From: Bacillota bacterium
GTDB taxonomy: Bacteria > Bacillota > Clostridia > Clostridiales > Clostridiaceae
Reading direction: 5' to 3'
Assembly (NCBI GenBank): GCA_021779235.1
Contig: JAJYBA010000073.1
Location: forward strand, 1-7,517
DNA length: 7,517 bases
This document shows, piece by piece, positions 1 to 4,463 of the stretch. Each line of letters opens with the position of its first letter. Positions within the stretch are counted from its first letter, which is position 1. The notes beneath the pieces were generated by a model, which saw nothing but the letters and a program-made list of their open reading frames with translations, was not told the origin of the DNA and made no database searches. The position numbers and the translations under genes are program-made.

Positions 1-9
1 CATGCCCAT
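1..9 (-). CDS. Possible start of a further minus-strand gene (edge fragment)
   Basis: On the minus strand an ATG at 9-7 (reading ATG GGC ATG) is preceded by AGGTGAT and a 6-base spacer, a 7-base match to the Shine-Dalgarno consensus. It lies about 50 bases past the amidase terminator, so it would be an independent downstream gene that continues left of the window. Only three codons are visible, so no product can be named. A competing reading is the 3' end of a plus-strand gene: frame 2 stays open from base 2 to a TAA at 38-40. Neither can be settled here. Confidence 0.25.
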
Positions 10-61
10 TAAGTCATCACCTGTGGTTTTGGAATATTAATAGTATCCTTCTTACAATAAT

Positions 62-108
62 ATAAATAAACTCCTATTAAATATTAAATTTAATAGGAGT
101 TTATTTAT
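62..108 (-). terminator. Strong hairpin terminator after the amidase gene
   Basis: Bases 62-82 and 88-108 form a perfect 21-bp inverted repeat around a 5-base loop (attaa). The stem begins 8 bases after the TAA of the amidase gene. The centre of each arm is CTCCTATTAAAT or its complement. The outer part of the minus-strand 3' arm is U-rich (GTTTATTTAT) and could serve as the release tract. The symmetry means it could also stop plus-strand transcripts entering from the left. The stem is long for an intrinsic terminator but well placed. Confidence 0.85.
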
Positions 109-115
109 GATAATT

Positions 116-2134
116 TTAAAATACTATATTATTTATACCTAAGTTCTTAAGAATACCCGTTGAAATAGCCTTAGCTAATTTACTTTGGTAAGCTTCTGCT
201 TCTAATAGCTTTTCTTCCTCTGGATTAGAAATGAATGATGTTTCTACTAATATAGCTGTAGCGTCTACATTATTTAAAACATAATAACCTGCTGTTTTAA
301 TACTCCTATCCACTCTTTCAGTTTCCTTTATTAATTCATTTTGAACAGTCTGAGCAAGTTTTTGTCCATCTGCACTCCCTTTAAAGTAGTAAGTTTCTAT
401 GCCACTAGATGCTGGATTGGAAAAGCTATTGGCATGAATGCTTACAAAATAATCTGGTTTAGCATTATTGGAAATATCACATCTTGCTTGAAGATTTTGG
501 GCTTCATTTGTGGACCAAGTTATATTATCACTTGTCCTTGTGTATATTACTTCAACACCGTTCTTAGCTAAAATATCTCCTATTTTCAAAGTAACTCCTA
601 GCGTTACGTCCTTTTCTTCAATGCCCGTTGGTCCTGATGCTCCTGCATCATATCCTCCATGCCCTGCATCTAAAACCACTTTGAAATTGGTTTTAGTAGT
701 CTCTATTACATTTACTACCAAACTAGCTTTTTTGGTGCTCTCTTTGATAGTTCCTTGAAAGACATATACTCCAACCTTGCTTGTATCTAGTGATTTAATA
801 TCCCAAACAACATCTACTTCTTTTTCAGTGCCACTATCTGTAGTTACCTTAATTCTTAAAGGTAAAATGTATTTATCACCTTTCATTACATTTTCTGTGA
901 TGTCATTCATATATATGTTATCTGAACTTGAATCTATATTTCCACTTTTAGGATTTACACTTATGTATTTTTCAACTGCTTCCGCAAATGCCAAAGCTAA
1001 CTTATCTTTATATTCGCTAGTTTTTAGTTTACTCTCTTCGTTTTTATTAGTTATAAAACCTAACGTAGCCATAGCCCCTGGTGCATTAGAGAGTTTTAAA
1101 CTATTGTAATCTCCTTCTTTAGCTCCCCTATCTAGTGCTGCAGTTTTACTTATTAATTGCGTCTGGATAAATTCGGCTAATTGCTTACCTTTATCATTTC
1201 CTTTTGAGTAAAAAGTCTCTATACCATTTGTAGCTTCAGAAGTATAGCTATTACAACTGATAGTTACAAGTAAATCTGACTTAGCATTATTAGCAATATT
1301 AACTCTTTCTTGTATCTCATTGCTACTGTTCCAAGTTACACTATCTCCAGTCCTTGTATAAATAACTTGTACATTTTCTTTTTCCAAAAGCTTACCTAAT
1401 TTTAAAGCTACATCTAAATTAACATCTTTTTCTTTTAATCCAGTAGGTCCAATATTTCCACTGTCACTGCCACCTCTTGCTGCATTTATACATACAATGA
1501 ATTTTGAAGTTTGCTTTTTACTCACCTGAATTATAACTTTAGCTTTCTTAGCATAATTCTTTATAACTCCTTCATAGGTATACGTACCAGAATTACTTAA
1601 ACTAACAAAATCTTGAAGCCATTCAACTTGAAGATCTTTTTTTGAGTTATCACTCATAATAGCTTGTACAGTTTTAGGAAAGGTATATTTACCACCCTCT
1701 TCTAAGTTAACCATTATATCTTGCACTGAAGATATTTCTATTGTAGGTGCACTTTTAGTGCTAAAATTCATTCTTACTTCACTGGGAAGAGGTTTTCCAT
1801 CTGCGCCCTTAACCTTCTCTGTAACAATCAAAGTATATGTCTTATTATATTCATAATTTTTTACAGCTTGAACTATTACATTCTTATTGTTATTAGCTAA
1901 ATTAACTTTAATATCTATGTATACATTATTTTCAGAAGCCACTTTAATGTTTGTAGTGTTAACAGTAGCAGCACTTAAAGGCTTATTAAAACTTACTGTC
2001 CAGGGTTTACTAACTACCACATCTTTTTTAGAGTCCATATTTGTAAACGTACTAGCCTTTACTACTATTTGCATAGGCATACAGAATACAAAAGTTAAAA
2101 TCATAATTATAAATACTTTAAAGGTATTTTTCAT
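116..2134 (-). CDS. Secreted N-acetylmuramoyl-L-alanine amidase with tandem Amidase_3 domains, the first catalytically dead
   Basis: This 672-residue protein should cleave the amide bond between muramic acid and L-alanine in peptidoglycan outside the cell. Residues 1-27 are a signal peptide (Lys near the start, hydrophobic core, likely cleavage after VKA). Residues about 35-127 resemble a Big_5/SbsA Ig-like domain. Two similar units follow: a Big_4-like domain (132-204) with Amidase_3 (211-391), then Big_4-like (405-476) with Amidase_3 (484-665). The second amidase has the zinc and catalytic set His492 (AGHGG), Glu507 (EEKDV), His567 (SIHANS) and Glu631 (VETSF). The first has Arg220, Ser293 and Thr357 at the His, His and Glu positions and keeps only Glu235, so it is probably inactive. 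The start is ATG with AGGAGG 5 bases upstream (2140-2145). No SLH, LysM or SH3 anchor is seen; the Ig-like domains or the dead amidase may bind the wall (inference). It appears monocistronic, with a terminator directly after it. Confidence 0.93.
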   Translation of the reverse strand: MKNTFKVFIIMILTFVFCMPMQIVVKASTFTNMDSKKDVVVSKPWTVSFNKPLSAATVNTTNIKVASENNVYIDIKVNLANNNKNVIVQAVKNYEYNKTYTLIVTEKVKGADGKPLPSEVRMNFSTKSAPTIEISSVQDIMVNLEEGGKYTFPKTVQAIMSDNSKKDLQVEWLQDFVSLSNSGTYTYEGVIKNYAKKAKVIIQVSKKQTSKFIVCINAARGGSDSGNIGPTGLKEKDVNLDVALKLGKLLEKENVQVIYTRTGDSVTWNSSNEIQERVNIANNAKSDLLVTISCNSYTSEATNGIETFYSKGNDKGKQLAEFIQTQLISKTAALDRGAKEGDYNSLKLSNAPGAMATLGFITNKNEESKLKTSEYKDKLALAFAEAVEKYISVNPKSGNIDSSSDNIYMNDITENVMKGDKYILPLRIKVTTDSGTEKEVDVVWDIKSLDTSKVGVYVFQGTIKESTKKASLVVNVIETTKTNFKVVLDAGHGGYDAGASGPTGIEEKDVTLGVTLKIGDILAKNGVEVIYTRTSDNITWSTNEAQNLQARCDISNNAKPDYFVSIHANSFSNPASSGIETYYFKGSADGQKLAQTVQNELIKETERVDRSIKTAGYYVLNNVDATAILVETSFISNPEEEKLLEAEAYQSKLAKAISTGILKNLGINNIVF

Positions 2135-2227
2135 ATAAGCCTCCTAAATGATCATAGTTTTAATATTTATATCATTATTTAGATTATTTTAAGTATAGAT
2201 GTAAATTGTGGTTTTAATCATGAATTA

Positions 2228-2256
2228 ATTATACTATAATTTTATTCTTCACTCCA
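2228..2256 (-). promoter_or_regulatory. Weak candidate promoter for the amidase gene
   Basis: The minus strand has a perfect TATAAT at 2233-2228. The hexamer 17 bases upstream (TGGAGT, 2256-2251) matches TTGACA at only three positions. The 5' leader would be about 90 bases. In such AT-rich DNA a TATAAT can arise by chance, so this is tentative. Confidence 0.25.
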
Positions 2257-2428
2257 TAATTTTTAAATATTTTCAAATATTTTTTAATATTTTTCAAAGA
2301 TACATCGAACTTCAATATATTTACTTTTGAGATGGTTTCATCTAACAATTTTGATAAAGCTACCTCACTTTCAAAAGGTTCTCAGCCCATCTTTTTAATT
2401 TGTTAGATACTATTAAATTAACTCTATT
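2229..2428 (-). pseudogene. Possible decayed ORF, unknown family
   Basis: The minus strand reads as protein-like sequence in two frames that would join by one frameshift near 2379-2385. The first piece is NRVNLIVSNKLKRWAE (from 2428). The second has PFESEVALSKLLDETISKV near its start, continues in Lys- and Ile-rich sequence and ends at a TAA at 2231-2229. There is no start codon or ribosome site of its own. I do not recognise the family. The charged and hydrophobic spacing is gene-like, but about 65 residues of frame-shifted AT-rich sequence can occur by chance. Confidence 0.2.
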
Positions 2429-2455
2429 TTAATTGAATGGAAATTTATTGACTAG

Positions 2456-2708
2456 ATGAGTAAAACATTATATGAATATATTGGTATATATTCATAAGAG
2501 AAGATGATAACTTGGATTTAATAAATATATTATCGGCATTAAGAGATGATTATTGAATGAATAGATGGATAAAATTCCTCAATATGCAAAAGATATAGTT
2601 AGGGTAGCATTCCCTATAAATTGTATTTGAAAATGTACGAAGTGTGAAAATATATGTCCAAAAATAGTATATTTTACATATGTACTTTTGAATAAAAAAT
2701 TTAACTAG
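2456..2708 (+). pseudogene. Possible remnant of a cysteine-cluster (Fe-S) protein
   Basis: Three plus-strand frames read in succession as protein-like pieces. MSKTLYEYIGIYS starts at 2456. IREDDNLDLINILSALRDDY runs from 2494 to a TGA at 2554. A third piece runs from ATG 2565 to TAG 2706-2708. The third contains an in-frame TGA at 2628-2630 inside a cysteine cluster, NCI-stop-KCTKCENICPK, with spacing Cx3Cx2Cx3CP, typical of a [4Fe-4S] site. Reading the TGA as a mutated Trp (TGG) codon would restore the cluster. With two frame changes and at least one stop it cannot be functional. The parent family is not identifiable by eye, and chance remains possible. Confidence 0.25.
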
Positions 2709-2720
2709 TTTAAGAGGTTT

Positions 2721-2748
2721 TTGTCGGTTTTATTGTTACATATATTCT
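2721..2748 (+). promoter_or_regulatory. Weak candidate promoter for the DUF4177 gene
   Basis: TTGTCG (2721-2726) and TATTCT (2743-2748) are 16 bases apart, each matching the housekeeping hexamers at four of six positions. The start point would fall just ahead of the AGGAG ribosome site. An overlapping TATATT at 2741-2746 is a better -10 but its spacing is too short. Tentative. Confidence 0.25.
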
Positions 2749-2775
2749 AACATAAAAAATTAAAAGGAGTGAGCA

Positions 2776-2982
2776 ATGATTATGAAATGGGAATACAAGG
2801 TATTTACGATTGACCATTTTCTAAGTTCAGACAGCAACTTAACAGTAGAAGAAAATTTAAATCAATACGGTGAAGATGGTTGGGAATTAGTAGGAGTTTT
2901 AAAAGAAGCATATACAACATTAGGAAATCCCTCAAAATTGGATAGCGATTTAATTGTATTTAAGAAAGAAGTTGTATCCTAA
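2776..2982 (+). CDS. Small DUF4177-family protein, function unknown
   Basis: This 68-residue protein has the DUF4177 pattern: an N-terminal KWEYKV strand (residues 4-9), a central LNQYGEDGWELVGV (28-41), and a C-terminal strand ending IVFKKE. The family is small, soluble and cytoplasmic, and has no established biochemical role. No signal peptide or membrane segment is present. The start at 2776 is chosen because GGAG (2766-2769) lies 6 bases upstream; the next in-frame ATG at 2782, where many family members begin (MKWEYKV), would sit 12 bases from it. It is the only plus-strand gene in the window, stands alone, and has no clear terminator. Confidence 0.8.
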   Translation: MIMKWEYKVFTIDHFLSSDSNLTVEENLNQYGEDGWELVGVLKEAYTTLGNPSKLDSDLIVFKKEVVS

Positions 2983-3285
2983 AGAAACGCGCTAGGTCTT
3001 TGATTATTCTAATAATAACTTTACTAGATATTAATTAATAAGTTGAAGACAAAAACCTTTTTAATAAAAATTGCTATAGAGTTAGTATCGAAATTTGCAT
3101 TTATGTTTTTACTACTCCTTGTATATTTAATTAGTTTAATATTTTAAGATACAACTTTTTCTGCTAAGAAAGTTTCAAGTTTTGTTGCTACTATACGTCG
3201 CTAAATTACCATAATTTTTTTGTAACTCAACCTTTGCCTAAGGTTTTAGGAATCTTATTTATGAGTCTCATTTTAAATCAAATCT
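2983..3285. other. Convergent intergenic region with only weak hairpins
   Basis: About 300 bases lie between the ends of the DUF4177 gene (plus) and the ybaK gene (minus). No gene was found. Two weak hairpins are visible. One is a 6-bp all-AT stem at 3203-3208/3212-3217 running into a T tract at 3215-3221, a poor plus-strand terminator candidate. The other is a 6-bp stem AACCTT/AAGGTT at 3229-3234/3240-3245 with no T tract on either strand. There is no convincing terminator for either gene. Confidence 0.5.
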
Positions 3286-3771
3286 TCATTTTTTCACCAT
3301 GGTAATTTTATCTGTCTTACAATTTATGATCCTAATTAAATCCTTAGGCGATAACTCAATTTGATGTCCTATCTTCCCGGAACTTACTATAATTGTATCA
3401 AGCATTTCGACGGAAATATCCAATACTGTTTTATACTCTTTTTTCATTCCTATTGGCGAGCATCCTCCACGAATATAACCTGTGACCTTATTAATGTCTG
3501 TAACCTTAATCATCTCAATAGCTTTTTCATTTACAGTCTTTGCTGCTGCTTTTAAATTGAGTTCATCAGCGACAGGAATAATAAAAACATAGTATTCTCT
3601 GCTACTCCCCTGTGTTACAAGCGTTTTATAAACAAAGTCAATAGATTTTCCTATTTTATCTGCAACAGAAATACCGTCAATCAAGCCGTCTCCCGGATCA
3701 TAAGTATATGTATTATATAAAATTCCGGCCTTATCAAGTATTCTCATAACATTTGTCTTCAAATTACTCAA
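3286..3771 (-). CDS. ybaK: YbaK/EbsC-type Cys-tRNA(Pro) deacylase
   Basis: This 161-residue cytoplasmic protein matches the YbaK family, which hydrolyses Cys-tRNA(Pro) mischarged by prolyl-tRNA synthetase and so guards translation fidelity. The family signature is clear: VYKTLVT with the conserved Lys49, YYVFIIPVADELNLKAAAK (60-78), KAIEMIKV (83-90), and the loop VTGYIRGGCSPIGMKK (96-111), ending with IELSPKDL. Length is normal and no extra domains are present. The start codon is TTG (3771-3769), fixed by GAGGG 7 bases upstream; the nearby upstream ATGs are out of frame. The gene stands alone, with a perfect inverted repeat 46 bases upstream that may control it. It has no evident link to the hyp genes further upstream, which end at their own terminator. 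The related ProX and INS deacylases have different specificities, but the GGCSPIG loop favours YbaK. Confidence 0.92.
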   Translation of the reverse strand: MSNLKTNVMRILDKAGILYNTYTYDPGDGLIDGISVADKIGKSIDFVYKTLVTQGSSREYYVFIIPVADELNLKAAAKTVNEKAIEMIKVTDINKVTGYIRGGCSPIGMKKEYKTVLDISVEMLDTIIVSSGKIGHQIELSPKDLIRIINCKTDKITMVKK

Positions 3772-3778
3772 TGTTTTT

Positions 3779-3783
3779 CCCTC
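3779..3783 (-). promoter_or_regulatory. Ribosome site that sets the TTG start of ybaK
   Basis: On the minus strand GAGGG lies 7 bases before TTG AGT AAT. The upstream ATGs (in ATGAAATGAGGG) are out of frame and stop quickly, so TTG is the only well-placed start. Confidence 0.75.
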
Positions 3784-3816
3784 ATTTCATGATTTCTACA
3801 CTTTAAATCTATAGAT

Positions 3817-3867
3817 AAAAAAATGTTACAATGTCTTTAGTACTATAATACATTGTAACATTTTTTT
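3817..3867. promoter_or_regulatory. Perfect 17-bp inverted repeat upstream of ybaK
   Basis: Bases 3817-3833 (aaaaaaatgttacaatg) and 3851-3867 are perfect reverse complements around a 17-base spacer. The spacer holds a TATAAT on the plus strand (3844-3849), a TATTAT on the minus strand and the palindrome TAGTACTA (3838-3845). The outer A7/T7 tracts would look like a bidirectional terminator. However, no gene needs one here: the hyp operon already ends at 3961-3999, and the spacer is long for a terminator loop. The inner arms, ATGTTACAATG and its complement, flanking -10-like boxes fit a repressor operator, but no regulator is identified. Confidence 0.55.
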
Positions 3868-3960
3868 AGGTAATTACAAAATAGATTTACTTTAAATAAA
3901 CAGCATAATTACTGAAAATTATTAGTAATTTATGATAAAACACCACATTCTTTAGATAAC

Positions 3961-3999
3961 AAGACTCTTTTGGTCATGATAGCAACCAAAAGAGGTCTT
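3961..3999 (-). terminator. Hairpin terminator after hypA
   Basis: AAGACTCTTTTGGT (3961-3974) pairs with ACCAAAAGAGGTCTT (3985-3999) as 9 plus 5 base pairs around a single bulged G, with a 10-base loop. It lies 25 bases past the hypA stop. The minus-strand tail (CTTGTTATCT) is only moderately U-rich. The plus-strand tail (TCTTTATTGTTT) is at least as good, so it may act in both directions. It marks the end of the hypB-oxidoreductase-hypA unit. Confidence 0.75.
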
Positions 4000-4024
4000 T
4001 ATTGTTTAGCTTCCAAGTCTCATT

Positions 4025-4366
4025 TTAGCAAGCAACGATTTCCTTAATCATAAACTCTTTTCCACATAGTATCTCCCAGTGCTTGCTGCCGCACTTTGGA
4101 CATGTATTATTATCCTTAAGGAGATTAAAAACTTTATTGCACTTTTTACAAATACCATTGCCTGGTAATATTTCAATTTTTAATTCCGTCTCTTGCAATA
4201 TGGTGCCATCCACTGCAGCTGGATAACAGGCTTCAATATATTTCGGAATCATTGATGAGAGCTCACCAATTTGAAGAACTAATGTCTGGATTTTTGTTAC
4301 TCTATTTTTTTGTGCGAAATTTTCAACAGTTTTAACTACTTCCATCAAAACTCCTACTTCATGCAA
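4025..4366 (-). CDS. hypA: HypA nickel-insertion protein
   Basis: This 113-residue protein is HypA, a small cytoplasmic nickel chaperone that works with the GTPase HypB to load nickel into NiFe-hydrogenase; HypA-type proteins can also serve other nickel enzymes. The N-terminal Met-His-Glu nickel site (His2, Glu3) is intact. The structural zinc site is present as C73-KK-C76 and C89-PK-C92, with the usual ICKKC and CPKCG contexts. Length is normal. Translation starts at TTG (4366-4364), with AGGTGA 6 bases upstream; no in-frame ATG gives the MHE terminus. The gene ends the hypB-oxidoreductase-hypA run. It is 97 bases past the oxidoreductase stop, a gap that contains a hairpin, so its expression may be set apart from the upstream genes. 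Cys47, Cys101 and Cys113 are further cysteines of unknown role. Confidence 0.93.
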   Translation of the reverse strand: MHEVGVLMEVVKTVENFAQKNRVTKIQTLVLQIGELSSMIPKYIEACYPAAVDGTILQETELKIEILPGNGICKKCNKVFNLLKDNNTCPKCGSKHWEILCGKEFMIKEIVAC

Positions 4367-4372
4367 ATGAAC

Positions 4373-4378
4373 TCACCT
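4373..4378 (-). promoter_or_regulatory. Ribosome site that sets the TTG start of hypA
   Basis: AGGTGA on the minus strand is 6 bases before TTG CAT GAA. The TTG is the only start that gives the conserved Met-His-Glu terminus needed for nickel binding. The nearby ATG inside GCATGAAG is out of frame and hits a TAG at once. Confidence 0.75.
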
Positions 4379-4397
4379 CTCTTTTTAAAGTATAAGA

Positions 4398-4421
4398 ACG
4401 GGAGAACTCGTGCTCCCCCGT
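4398..4421 (-). promoter_or_regulatory. GC-rich hairpin between the oxidoreductase and hypA genes
   Basis: In the 97-base gap the minus strand folds as ACGGG-GG-AG, an 8-base loop (CACGAGTT), then CTCCCGT. This is a 7-bp stem with a two-base GG bulge; the core GGGAG/CTCCC lies at 4400-4404/4413-4417. It is followed by a modest U-rich stretch (TCTTATACTTT). It stands out as GC-rich in AT-rich DNA. It could be a leaky terminator, or an RNA stabiliser that lowers hypA expression or protects the upstream message. It lies about 20 bases before the hypA ribosome site. Confidence 0.45.
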
Positions 4422-4463
4422 CTTTAACAAACTATGATAGGTTAAATATTTTGTCTCGATTTT

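Larger units (their letters stand above)
2135..2775. other. Long AT-rich divergent intergenic region
   Basis: About 640 bases lie between the divergently transcribed amidase and DUF4177 genes. No intact gene was found on either strand. It holds the two ribosome sites, two weak candidate promoters, and two stretches that read like broken coding sequence: minus strand about 2229-2428 and plus strand about 2456-2708. The length and broken frames suggest a site of gene loss. No tRNA, rRNA or CRISPR repeats were recognised. Confidence 0.6.

Noticed and set aside
341..1109. Several plus-strand open frames of 76-110 codons opposite the amidase gene
   Set aside because: They lie antisense to a well-supported gene, have no ribosome sites or recognisable domains, and have Ser/Thr/Phe-rich composition typical of reverse-strand shadows.
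2628..2630. TGA inside the cysteine cluster as a possible selenocysteine codon
   Set aside because: No convincing stem-loop of bacterial SECIS type follows directly, the frame is short and is preceded by frame breaks; loss of a Trp codon is simpler.
3144..3200. Minus-strand frame RRIVATKLETFLAEKVVS ending in TAA
   Set aside because: It is bounded by a stop just upstream, is only 18 residues, and has no start codon; too short to call a gene or remnant.
3229..3245. AACCTT/AAGGTT hairpin as terminator of ybaK
   Set aside because: The stem is only six base pairs and no T tract follows on either strand.
3844..3999. A small plus-strand RNA from TATAAT 3844 to the 3961-3999 hairpin
   Set aside because: There is no matching -35 hexamer 16-18 bases upstream (aaatgt at 3821-3826) and no conserved structure; mentioned only as an option under the dyad finding.
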